Below, in pieces: positions 22,612-33,972 of a stretch of DNA of 64,000 bases. Numbering within the stretch: the stretch's first letter is position 1; each line of letters begins with the position of its first letter. The DNA is from Sequoia sempervirens. Taxonomy: Eukaryota; Streptophyta; Pinopsida; Cupressales; Cupressaceae. The stretch is taken from positions 124,001-188,000 of the forward strand of contig VDFB02254959.1 in assembly GCA_007258455.2 (NCBI GenBank), written 5' to 3'. The notes beneath the pieces are model-generated. The model did no database searches and was not told the DNA's origin. It saw only the letters and a list, made by a program, of their open reading frames with translations. The position numbers and the translations under genes are program-made.

Positions 22612-24745
22612 TTAGTGCACTTCGATACAAAGATTAAGAAGTAGGAAGATGTACATGTGGAAGAATAGCCAAATGGACTAGAGGATGTGGAAGAAGAAGA
22701 GGGTTCAGAAGAGTTCAGATGATGTGTAGGATGAGCATATAGAAGAAGAAGAGTAGCTAGAACCCCTTACTCCTTGAAACATAGAAAAATAGGGTAGATC
22801 CAAAACATATGGAGTTTTATACTAAATTTGGAATGTTCCACCAAACTTACTATAAATAGAAAGGTAAAAATGGGGTATAATGAACCTACTTATTTTCTAT
22901 TTCATTCAATAAATGAGATCCTCCAAGATAGAATTCACTTTCATCCCTTAGGTGAGTCAATTCTATGGAAGATCTACAAATTTCCTTTGAGTTTGTGGAT
23001 GCGGTAAATACTATTGAAATGCACTTTTGGGAGACAAACAAAAAGTAGTTAATGATCCCAATCATGCAATGCAACACTTGAATCTTCAATTTAGATCATA
23101 ACACTAAGAGAATCCACAACTCCTTTTTAGATTTGTGATGTCTAAATCATTATAAACATGCCATCAAAAAAGTTGCAAGGTTTCCTTTTAACAGAAATAG
23201 TGACAAAAATGACTGAACAGGGGTTTTGGGAGATGAAAATAAGATAGAAAATAACCTCAAATTTGTAACCTAAGACTTGATTTATGTATATGTAACATAA
23301 CTCTAACATAAAAAATCAACTTTATGCAAATTGGATGAGTAGAAGACACTTAAAACTTACCTCAAAATCTTGTTGCAAAGTGTTCAAAAATAGTTGCAAA
23401 TTGTCTAGGACACCCCTCGTCCAACAATGGCGAATGTGTCCTGAGACAACTTTTTGAGCTGAATTTTTGGGAGCCTCTGAAGACAAATCTAAGATACAAT
23501 TTCCCACTAGTTTCATGTGAAAATGACAGAAAATGAGTTCGGTATTTGAGTTTCCGTGAGATGACAACTTTTCTTGCAACTTTTACAAGTTTGCACTTTA
23601 GAGACCTCCAATATTCAATTTTCCTTCAACCTAAGATTTGCAACACAAACACAAGAGGGGAAAATTGTTTGTTTTTGGTAAATGGTGGTTTTCCTTGGTC
23701 AAACCCCGTTTTGTTAATTAAACCTTGAAATGAAACAATGAAACATGAAGGAATGACAAATGAACAAATACAATATTACAACTCACCAAACCCTTGATTA
23801 AACCTTTGAAGGACTGAAATATTGGTGTTGAACTTCTGTGAAATGACTTCAATGGATGTGGATATCGATGCTTGAATCTTGCTTTGGATATTTAACTTGA
23901 ATGCTTGGATTATATCTTGAAACCTACATCACAATGTTAGCTCCAAAAACCTGCATGATTGAACATGGATTTGACATGACGCTTGAGATCTTGAAAGTTG
24001 CAACAAATGATGAAGAAATCTTCCCTTGAATGCTCTTGACAATAATCTTGCCTCTTGTTAAGTTCACCTCTTGCTAGATGTTTTGAATTAATAAAATAAC
24101 CTTGTATTTATAGACATTTATCCTTAATTTCTCAAAAATTAAACATTACAAGCCAACATTTGAAATTTGAATTTGGGTTGATAAAAATACCGCCAAAACA
24201 TGATTTAAAAATGGATTCCAAATCCTAGGGATGACCCATTCACCCATGGGCGAATGGGTCCCCGGTCCCTATTCTTGGAACACACATTTCTCAATGTAAA
24301 GTGTTATTTTTAGGCATTAATTATTATCAGATTTCCCCTTCGGAAAATGTAATAAATTAGGCTTGTAAATGAATAAAAGGGATAATTAAGGCATAATTAA
24401 GCTCAATTTAATTAAGAGGGCCCAAATAAGTGTAAAAATTTAAAGGGGTACATTTATCAACACAAAATTAAGGCATTATTAAGTCCATTTTAACTAGGAG
24501 GGCCCAAACAAAGTGTGAAAATGTAAAGGGTTACATTTTTCTACACTACACTCCTACCTTAAGAATATCCACACGAAAATAAAATCTAGTTGACAGGTAT
24601 AGCCCATCCAATTTTTGTTGTGTATTTGTTTTGTTGAGTACTGATGATGAACCTAGATCCTACAGGGAGGCTCTTTCTTTAGAATAAATTGAGTCTTGGA
24701 TGTAGTCCATGTAGGATGAGATGATGGCTTACCTTTTTTTTTACT
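22612..24745 (+). pseudogene. duplicated copia-1 segment between LTR a and G internal region 1
   Basis: 22616-22774 and 24551-24745 match the copia-1 linker at 52508-52830 (GCACTTC, Glu-rich EEEE region, SLTPTLRRSTR-like end, then SYMEALSS-like start of RT). Identity is roughly 90 percent by eye. The segment ends at GATGATGGC and is joined abruptly to the G-element leader. The solo LTR at 22775 splits it. Confidence 0.75.
22775..24550 (-). mobile_element. solo LTR, TSD CTCCT, probably minus strand
   Basis: The 1,776-bp block starts TGAAACATAG and ends CACTACA. Perfect 5-bp duplications CTCCT lie at 22770-22774 and 24551-24555. The related copia segment at about 52660 has the empty site (ACTCCTACC), which confirms the insertion. 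Read on the minus strand it begins TGTAGTGTAG and has a TATA-like CTATAAATACAAG near 24103-24115. An imperfect tandem duplication of about 80 bp lies at 24390-24545. Confidence 0.85.
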
Positions 24746-25170
24746 AGCTAGGTCAGAATATTTGTCACTTTCTAGGGATATGCCCTCAAAATGTAGTGTT
24801 AGTCCAATCTTGATATTTAGGGATCCTCGAGTTATTCCTTCAGAGGAAGTCATTGTAATAGCCACAAGTGACAAATCATAGCATTATGTACCTCAAAACT
24901 ATGTGTTTGAGAATAGATAAAAGGGTTACTATCCTTTCATTGATGTAAATGAGAAAAAAACTGAGGGTTATACCCAACAAAGTTATGTATCAGAAAGTGA
25001 ATCAGAGGGATATTCTCCCTTAGACTATCTAAATATTCATTTTACTCAAACTCAAGAAATTGAAAATATTTTTTTATTATAATAAAAATCTTGTTTTGAC
25101 AAAATTTATGAATGAGTTCTTTAAAAATAAGTTCTTATTTGAATATTAGATCTTTTTGGAATATTGTTAG
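24746..25170 (+). other. 5' leader of G internal region 1, truncated
   Basis: Matches 36206-36640 of internal region 2 (shared blocks include TATTTAGGGATCC and GAAGTCATTGTAATAGCCAC). No primer site is seen, because the leader is joined directly to copia sequence. It is interrupted at 25171. Confidence 0.75.
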
Positions 25171-28100
25171 TGTTATCTCTTAAACTTTGCACCATGTCTG
25201 AGTTATGAAACTCAGCAAGTTAGAGAAACATGGGAACTTTTCTAGGTTGTGGGATTCTTAAAGATGGAAAAGAACCTTCGGAGAAGGCTAGATTCCTTAT
25301 TCGAATATCACCTAAACTATTGAATGTGAAGGAAAAGGGTAAGAAATAATGCATAAAAATGAAAACTAAACCCTATGGTGATACACCTAAACGTTCATTG
25401 GAACTACAAACAGTTTGCATACACAGTTTAATCAATGGAAAAGTTTGACTTATGCAACCAAAACTAATATGTTTCTTGCATTAGTATTTTATAGGAAGGC
25501 TTGACAGTTCACCTTCAGAGACAAAAATATATTTCACAGCTTAAAAGAAACTACATTTAACACATCCTATGACCTGCAACATGTATATTTTCTGTAAAAG
25601 GTGCTTTTATTGAGACAAAAACTACAAGGAAACAAAATAACTTCACAAGTAGTTATATCAATCAACTAGCATGCACACAATAAAATAGAGGATGAGAAGG
25701 TAAAAATATTGCTTATCTCCATTAATCATTAAGGTATTTACTTTCATCATGTCCCAAAAGTGAGCTACAAAGCATTGCTTTCTTCAAAGGACTCACAAGA
25801 GTCACAGAGCAGAAAAATACAAGTCAGAACTAACTCTCCAAAAGAGTAAAATGAGAATACATCCCAACTCCCAACTAGATCCACAAAAATAGCATCTAGA
25901 AGTTCCATTTTCGTAAGCCTTCAAAAAGCCCTAAAAATAGCAAGTGAAACTTTATCAAAAGGGCCTCCATTTGTTGAAAAAGTCAAAGCATGACTATGTC
26001 TTCCACAAAAGCATCATAAAACACCTCCAAGATACTCCCAACTCCTCATCAAGGCAAATAAAAGCTCCTAAAATTATTCCATATGTTGGAAAACTCAAAA
26101 CAAAACCATAAATGGGTCAAAACAACCCCCCTAAATCTCCTCCATTGGTCGATTAACTGCTTCTCAACCTCCCAATATGCTCTCAAAATCATTTGTCTTA
26201 TAATCAACGTAACAAGTATTGCATTTAACATACTTTTGCATTACATTTACAATAGTATCTTGACTAAGTGGTTTATAATGCACCACTTAACAAAAATACT
26301 TCACATTTAAGTAATGAATGCAAAAAATAAAATCAAAAGGCTATGATTCGGTCAAAGACATAAATAAAACTTGGAACATTCAAAATCTATTCAAGGAATT
26401 AGATTATGTGAAGAAGCTTAAAATAAAGGTAAAAAATAAAGGCAAAAATGCCTTCATGATGTTGACCATTTTAGGGTTTATGAATCCTAAAGAACAAAAC
26501 ACCGGTCTTCACTTCATTTTTGACCTCTTGAATTTGGGAGAGCGCCGCCAGGATTGTTATGGAGCTCTGGAAGTTTTGGAGATGACCTACTAGAACTTAC
26601 CTCTGTGTCAAATCCGCATGGGTAAGTCTTTATTAGCATACAATCTATTGCATTCTCTCAAATTTCATTCAATATCTTGGCACATAGATGAGGTTTTATG
26701 TTTATTGCATCTTCATTTCGAAAAGATTCATAATTCGCCAGATAATGCAAACTTATGAGTTTATTTGCAGTTCCATAATACGGCTTCTCTGCAGATGCTT
26801 TTTCTCCATACTTGAGCCCATTTACAAGAAACGCATATATATTTCTCTTAATATTTTTATGCATTCTTTGCTACAACTATCTTTGGTTCCATAGGTATTA
26901 AAAGATGTTTATGGGTTATCAAAACCTGTCTCTTTCTAGTTGTCTTAACTCTTCATGGTCATAGTTGTATTCTATTTTATGCATGCATTCTCACTTTGCC
27001 TGTGACACCATGACTTCACACTATGTGACTTTGGTTGGAATGTCATTGCACCTTTGTTGTTATCATCTGGGCATTTCACCTTTGCAAACTTAAGGGTTTC
27101 ACATTTTACTGTCTTTCTTGGAAGCATAGCACCAATTCCCATCCATCTTGCAAACAACCTTGGCATTGCATTTCCAGCAAAACCATTAATATCAGGTTCT
27201 AAAAATGGTTGTCCGCTAAGCCCCAGATTCAAGGCCATGGCAATACTCATATGTAGGTGTTCCCAAATTGAAAGATTATCTCCTATCCATGTTGCAACAT
27301 ACCTTTGACTGCCTATGTATCTAGCCCTAGTTAAAACAAAGGGTCGTGTCTTGGGTTTTGATAGCAACATTCCTGCAAATGTGTACCTTGCCATCAATGT
27401 GCCATAAACATTGTGGTAGTAAGAATACCTCTGCTCCTCACCCAATTCTTTATCCTCTCTATGGAGTTTGCTTTCAGGCATGGTTTTTTTCATAGTCTAA
27501 AAGAACAACAAGTTCATTCATATCATTCCATATACCATCAACAACATTTGAAACAAAATTTCTAACTAATTTTGACCACCATGTTTGAGTTTTGGCTTGG
27601 GTAAAATAAGGGAACACACTGTCCAAGCCAGACTTCCCATGAATATGGATTACCATCTACCTGTAGAACCCATACATCATTTGAGCATTCATTGTCTGCA
27701 CCTTTGCCTTAAATTTGTCCTTCCCACTGTATTGTGCAAAATTTGGTGTATTATGTAGCATGTGTGACTGTCCCATTAGACTGTTTACTCATGGATCTGT
27801 TCTTGCAAGACATATGACTTGTCTTTACATTGTTGTTCCACTTCATAGATGACCTTTCTTGGTAATTCGTGGAGATATTAAAAACATCATCATGCTTTAT
27901 TATTCATTGATATAGTAGATGTGTTCTTGAAGGACTATAAATGCAAACTTCATTGATGACTGTCTCTGAAACACTTCAAAGGCTCAAACTTCCTTTGATC
28001 ATTTGCACTTACTTTACAACAGGTTAATAATGCTATTAGTACCCATGAATATGAACAATGGATACATTCCTTACCTCACCATCCTTTCATGTGATTAAAC

Positions 28101-29144
28101 TTTTAGCAGTCATGGCATGATAGGCTATTTTTGTGAAAGCTCTTGTGCATAATCTGCACTTTAATATACATGTTGTCCTATGTCTATGTGCACACCTTCA
28201 ATGTTGATTGCAAGGAGGTAGATCCTCCACTTCTTGTAGCATCACTTATTATATGAAGGTCACCTTCAGCCATGTATAGATTGGAACAAACATTTAATGC
28301 ATAATCATTGATGATTGCTTTTATTACTTAATGCCTATAAACACTATTAAAATGTGATTTCAACATTGGATAATAAAGAGGGGTTGTCTTTTGATGTTTA
28401 TGAATACCATAATCTCTATTGATATGAGTTGAGATCAACCCTTGTGGGAGCCACATTTATCCCCACTCATATTTAATCTGAACATGATTGCACCTATAGC
28501 TGCACATGAAACAAACAAATTAAAAAACATGTGTATTTCAAGTGTGTTTGACAATTTCAATGGTTTTCTGGGATACTTGTAATGCACATGTTTATTGAAT
28601 GTAGATCAAGACTAACTTATACATGTATGGGTAAATGAAAATGTATGGTTTGTAAATTTTCATTGCTTAGAGCGTTGCTCTAACACATTCTCTGATTAAT
28701 TATAGGAAATAGGAACCTTAAGGAGCTAGGAACAGACCAAGACAACTGAACAACAGCTAGCCAAGAAGACTCGACAAATAACCAGTCATTCATAGGCAAT
28801 GACTAGTTACCCTCCCTTCATGTTATTCTTTTATATTCATTTACTTATTCATGTTCATGTTAATTTTGATTTGTATTCAATAAGCTAGTAACAATTAAAC
28901 TCACAACTTGTGTGAGTTAAATGAATATTTCTCTCAATAAAATATTTTTTCTCAGAAAAGATGTGCAAAATCTTTCTATGTTTCATACATTTATATAAAT
29001 GTAATGATTTTAAATTCGTGTAATATTATGAGGTTATTTCATTTGTATAATTGAATGCAACATAGGGAGGTTCAAAATGTATCATTTGCATGAAAGTTTA
29101 GAGGGTTCTACTCGATTGAACCTGTAGGTGAAAATCTGGTAATA
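25171..29144. mobile_element. 3,974-bp insertion carrying a GH31 gene fragment, TSD GTTAG
   Basis: GTTAG at 25166-25170 and 29145-29149 flanks the insertion. The uninterrupted site is seen at about 36630 (ATATTGTTAACATTGAG). The insertion starts TGTTATCTC and ends GGTAATA, which could be decayed TG...CA. I find no convincing LTR pair or terminal inverted repeat, so the class is open. The right 320 bases (from about 28828) have LTR-like composition. Apart from the GH31 part at 27123-27681, a minus-strand frame at 26658-26864 and a plus-strand frame at 26318-26593 are unrecognised. Confidence 0.7.
27123..27681 (-). pseudogene. glycoside hydrolase family 31 (alpha-glucosidase-like) fragment
   Basis: On the minus strand, three pieces in changing frames follow one another: NDVWVLQVDGNP, then WWSKLVRNFVSNVVDGIWNDMNE, then SYYHNVYGTLMARYTF, KTRPFVLTRARYIGSQRYVA, TWIGDNLSIWEHLHMSIAMA and GLSGQPFLEPDINGFAGNAM. 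WNDMNE carries the GH31 nucleophile Asp and WIGDN the acid/base Asp. The wording is closest, from memory, to plant heteroglycan glucosidase/alpha-glucosidase II-like proteins. About 185 of some 900-1000 residues are present. Two frameshifts and no intron are seen. Similarity stops at GIGAML, where other sequence is fused. It is a non-functional passenger. Confidence 0.85.
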
Positions 29145-32100
29145 GTTAGCATTGAGAAAACTTTCATAGATCTAATTAAAATGAAACCTTGAGGTATAAC
29201 TATTCTTGGAAAAATGGTTAGGACAAGAAACTTGGGGGAGATTCAAGAAGTAGGTCAAGGCACTGAGAATGTCGAAGCTAAGTTGGACCGTATTTAGGCT
29301 ATCATTGGTGGAACTAGAACAATAATAGGAAACCTTGAACAAGAAGTTAGGGGAAAGGAAAGAGTTGAGAAAGAAGTTCCAAATAATGAAGAAGTTCCCA
29401 ACAACGAGGAAGAAGGGGAGGATTCTCGTAATCATACTAAATCTAGTGATCAAGAAAGTGATAGGTCACAATCATATTCTGAGGGAACCAAAAGGAAGCA
29501 TTTGGAAAATGAGTTATCACGTGACATGAGGAAGATCACACCACCAAAATTTGAAGGTAATGCTACTAGAGATGCGGTAGAAGCATGGCTTGCAGAGATG
29601 GAGAAGTATTTCAAAATAAAAAATTACTCTAAGGTCACTAAAGTTGTATGGGGAGCAGTTCAGTTGGCTAGTGAAGCATCCAATTGTTGGATGAGTAAGT
29701 AAATGGAGTTAGGGATTAGTTCTTTAAGTCTCACATGGAGCGATTTTGTGGAGATATTTTGAAAGTGATGGTTTCCCCAACTCTTCTATGACCAAAAGCT
29801 CATTGAATTCCAAAACTTGAGGCAAGGTGACTCCTCAGTGAATGAGTATTGGGAGAAGTTCATTTGACTTATAAAGTACGTACCTATGTACCAGAAGGAT
29901 GAGTGATTTTGTATAATAAATTTTATCATGGGTCTAAATGTGAAAATAGGTGTTGAGGTAGACATGCATGGTCCAACTATTATGAATTTGGTATATGAGA
30001 AGGCAATTAAGTAGGAACAAAGGCTTCAGTCTATCTCAAACTACCAGGAGAAAGAAAAAGAAGCTCATTTGGACACAAAATAATCAAGCTCCAAGGAAGC
30101 TTGGTGAAGGGAAAAGTTCTCAAAAGCAAGGGGATAAGGAAACCCAAAATAATTGGAGTGAACCAAGGAGAGACCGAAGAGGAAACAACAAATTCAACAA
30201 CAACTATAAAAGCAATGTTGGTGGAAATGAAAGTAATTTTGGAAGACCTGCAAAAAGGAGGGGACCAATGAAGGGTTGTTTTACATGTTTTGGAGATCAC
30301 TATGTAGGTAATTGCTAAGCTAACCATCTAGGACACGACCACATGGTAACTCTCTTCCACTTCAAAGAGTTGCATTCCTACAAAGGATTCATGCTGCTAA
30401 GGCTAATCAGCAAGTGGAGTCCCAGATTACTCCAGTAGAATTTTCAGGTACTTTGTCTAGAATTCCCATTTCAATTTTAATAGATATTGGTGCAACTGAA
30501 AATTTCATTTCTCCTAGAGTAGCAAGTTAAATATCTAGAAAAGATAGCTACATGAAAAAATTTTGGGTTGTAGAATATGCAAACCGAACAAGAGCTGAAG
30601 TAAGTCAATGTCTATTCGAAGCAAGAGTTGAATTTTCAAGTTTCTCAACGAAAGTAAATCTATATGTATCCCCCTTAGGTACTTATGATGTCATCTTAGG
30701 GATGAATTGGTTATGAAAACATAGGGCCAAGGCAGATTGTCATGCTAAAACAGTTGAATGCTTAGATGATCTAGGTAATTGGGTGTCAATACAAGGAACA
30801 CCTAGAGAGGATAAGTTATGGCAAATATCCGTTGTATAGATTCATAGGGCAAAGAAGAAGGGTTGTCAACTCTTTGCAGTAAAAATTGAGAAACTTGAGG
30901 AATGCAAGGAATTCATTTCTCAAGATGATATGGTATATTATGGACCTCAAGAATCCTAAGATGTCGAAGAAGGTGAAGTATTGGAATTTGGAAAATTGGA
31001 TATGGAAAAATATCCTATTTTATGGAAGTTTGTGGATGTATTTCTAGAAGAATTGGCTAGATTTCCACCAAAGAGGATATTTGATTTCCCTATCAACATA
31101 GTACCAAGGTTAGAACCTATATCAAAAGTACCTTATAGGATGACCACAATTGAATTAATGGAGTTAAAGGAACAACTAGAAGATTTTTTGTCTAAAGGAT
31201 TTATAAGACCCAATGTTTTACCCTGAGGAGCTCTAGTGATCTTTGTAAAGAAGGATGGTACACTGAGCTTATGTATTGATTATCGGTTGCTTAATAAAGA
31301 AACAATAAATAATAATTATCTATTGTCATGCATCGATGATCTCTTTGATTGGATGTGAGGAGCGACAGTATTATCAAAGATTGATCTACGTTTTGGATAT
31401 CATCAACTAAGAATCAAGGATGAAGATATTTACTTGAAACTGCTTTTAGGATGAGATACTGACATTATGAGTTCACAGTTCTACCATTTTGGTTGATGAA
31501 TGCACCAGCAGTGTTCATAAACCTAATGAACAATGTATTTAGAGACTGTTTGGATAAGTTTGTGTTGGTCTTCTTGGATGACATTTTAATTTACTCCAAG
31601 AATGAAGAACATCTCAAGCATCTAGAGATTGTTCTCCAATGATTGAGAGAGCATAAGTTATACGGAAAACTCTCAAATTTTACCTTCTTCCAAAAGAAAG
31701 TATAGTATTTGGGTCACGTACTTTTGGATGATGACCTATTTTGGTAGATCCAATGAAGATAAAAGTAGTGTTAGAGTGGTCATGCCCAAGAATGTGCCCA
31801 AAGTTAGAAGTTTATGGGTTTGGCTTGGGTATTATTGTAAGTTTGTCACAAAATTTTCTAGAATATCTTTTCCCATCACATCATTGCAAAGGAATGGGAA
31901 TGAGTTTGAGTGGTCTAAAAAGTGTCAAGAAACATTTGACCAACTTAAGGAAAGATTGACCAGAGCATCAATACTAAAAGTACCAGATCTAGATGATAAC
32001 TTTGTAGTTATTGTGAATGCATCTAGAGAAGGATTAGGTGGAGTATTAATGCAATAGGGGAAAATCATAACTTATGAATCAAGGAAGATGAAAGCCTACG

Positions 32101-32963
32101 AATGAAATTATGCTTCACATGATTTAGAGTTAGCAGCAGTTGTCCATGTTTTACAGATTTGGAGACATTATTTGTTGGGAAAACCATTTGAACTAAAGAC
32201 TAATCATCATGGTCTAAAGTATTTGTTTACCCAACCCAATCTAAATGCATGACAAATGAGATGGTTGGAGTGTATATTTGACTACGATATCAACATTAGT
32301 TATATAAAGGGAAAATAGAATCGGGTTTTCGATGCCTTAAGTCGAAGGAGGCATATCTCCTCTATGATATCAATCCAAATTGACTTCAAGGATCAAGTAT
32401 TGCAAAAATCTAGAGGTGATGAGTTCTATGATCCAGTTAAGAAAGCACTCGTAAACAATCCGCAAGATCGAAGTTATGAAGGATATCACTTTGAACCTAA
32501 TGACTTATTGAGATTTAAAGGAAAGATTTATGTACCTAATATTGAGGAATTAAGGAGCATGGTATGGAAAGAAGTTCACAATGCACCATATTTAGGACAT
32601 CCAGGTGTAACTAAGATGTTAGCCGATGTAAAACCATTAAATTTTTGGAAGGGTATGAAAGGGAATGCTTTACAGGTGTAAGACCCAAGGATGGTAATGA
32701 TTGAGCCTCTAAAAGTGCTCAGAACATGTAAGCTCCACTTGCACAAAAGAGGATTTTTTCAATGCAAGGTCCAGTGGGATCAGTATGCAAAAGATTTTGC
32801 TACATGGGAAGGCTATATTGAAATAAAGTAATAGTTTCCACAAGTCTTGCTAGATTTTGAAAACTCGTGAGAGCAATGATGTTTTGTAATGCTATGCTTT
32901 ATGTTATGATCATATTTGATACTTAAAAATCGTCGAGGACAATGATTCACAAGGGGGAGAATA
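29145..32963 (+). pseudogene. G internal region 1: gag-pol with a large integrase deletion
   Basis: From ATG at 29214 (MVRTRN) the gag has KFEGNATRDAVEAWLAEMEKYF (about 29550) and a short zinc knuckle CFTCFGDHYVGNC (about 30280). Protease has ILIDIGATENFISP, with the catalytic Thr read as Ile. RT runs about 30990-31740 with [15 protein letters not shown] and [13 protein letters not shown] (about 31567). RNase H has VIVNASREGLGGVLMQ, with Asp replaced by Asn, and [16 protein letters not shown]. The integrase N-terminus (YLGHPGVTKMLADV, about 32600) jumps at about 32677 to the chromodomain-like tail CKVQWDQYAKDFATWEGYIE. The catalytic core of integrase is missing. A polypurine tract AAGGGGGAGAATA precedes LTR b. 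Confidence 0.85.
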
Positions 32964-33639
32964 TGTTATACCCCGAGTGTTATTATCTATTTACTATTAC
33001 GTAGTTTGGTAAATTGCTTAAATAAATGTGAATGTGTTCTATTTATGAATTTTTATGGAAATATGATGAATGAATGTTTGATTCAAATTAAATTCTTTAT
33101 GGTTCAATATATGAAATATATATTATGAATATGACATGTATGTGATGTATATGAATGCAATGATTCGGCTAACTACTATTATGGTGAACTAAATGCACGA
33201 ACAAGTTCAAACCTCTGGAAGAGAGGGGAAGTATCACTTAGGAGAACTTGGTCTGGTAACCTTTAATTCTGCCTTATTGAGTATTCATGCACTCACACCC
33301 TAGTTGGTCTTAGTTAAGTCAAGTCAGTTTAGGTAATGGGTAAGTGATATTTTGTTTTGATTGTGAATGTTTATGTTGGTTTGCAATCGTGTTTTATGAT
33401 TGTTTGGAATGAGGGATGAGATGAAGTCTTGAAGTGATGTTGAATATCTTTCTTGTGTGTTTATTGTTATATTGATGAGATATATGCATTTAAGGTAGAT
33501 ATATGTATATATGTGTGTGTCTATGGTAAACTCATACATGTGAGTGAATACGTACATGAGTATATGTAGGTAGATGTACCTACACATGCTCATGGACAAA
33601 CTACCCGTATGCATGGGAATACCAATTGGACTAAGGTGG

Positions 33640-33640
33640 C

Positions 33641-33682
<42 letters not shown>

Positions 33683-33715
33683 ATATGTGTATATATGTAT
33701 ACATCTATATATACA
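33640..33715. repeat. GT/TATG microsatellite in LTR b
   Basis: TATATG followed by (GT)n and then TATGTATATATG. Similar GT tracts lie at about 35838-35852 and 47057-47090. Confidence 0.9.
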
Positions 33716-33770
33716 TTTCATGTATATATGTCCATCAAAGGTTATGAGTATGAGTGTTTAATAAAGATAC

Positions 33771-33932
33771 TGAAATAATATTATGTATATGTATATATAT
33801 AGTATATATATATACATACACATAATATTATTTCAATATCCTTATAAAACATTGAAATAATATTATGTATATGTATATATATAGTATATATATACATACA
33901 CATAATATTATTTCAATATCCTTATAAAACAC
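33771..33932. repeat. tandem pair of long AT-rich palindromes in LTR b
   Basis: Two units of about 80 bp (33771-33852, 33853-33932). Each has arms TGAAATAATATTATGT and ACATAATATTATTTCA around a TA-rich centre. LTR c has only a half-unit at the same place, so the doubling is specific to this copy. Confidence 0.85.
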
Positions 33933-33972
33933 TCATATTATTATATATGTGGAAGTAATACTATGACATATA

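Noticed and set aside
25171..25600. 5' LTR of the GH31-carrying insertion
   Set aside because: The first 430 bases do not match the last 430 in direct or inverted orientation by eye.
27123..27681. Functional alpha-glucosidase gene
   Set aside because: Only about a fifth of the protein is present, with two frameshifts, inside a mobile insertion.
33640..33715. Possible CRISPR-like or regulatory array
   Set aside because: Simple GT/TATG microsatellite with no unique spacers, in a eukaryotic retroelement context.
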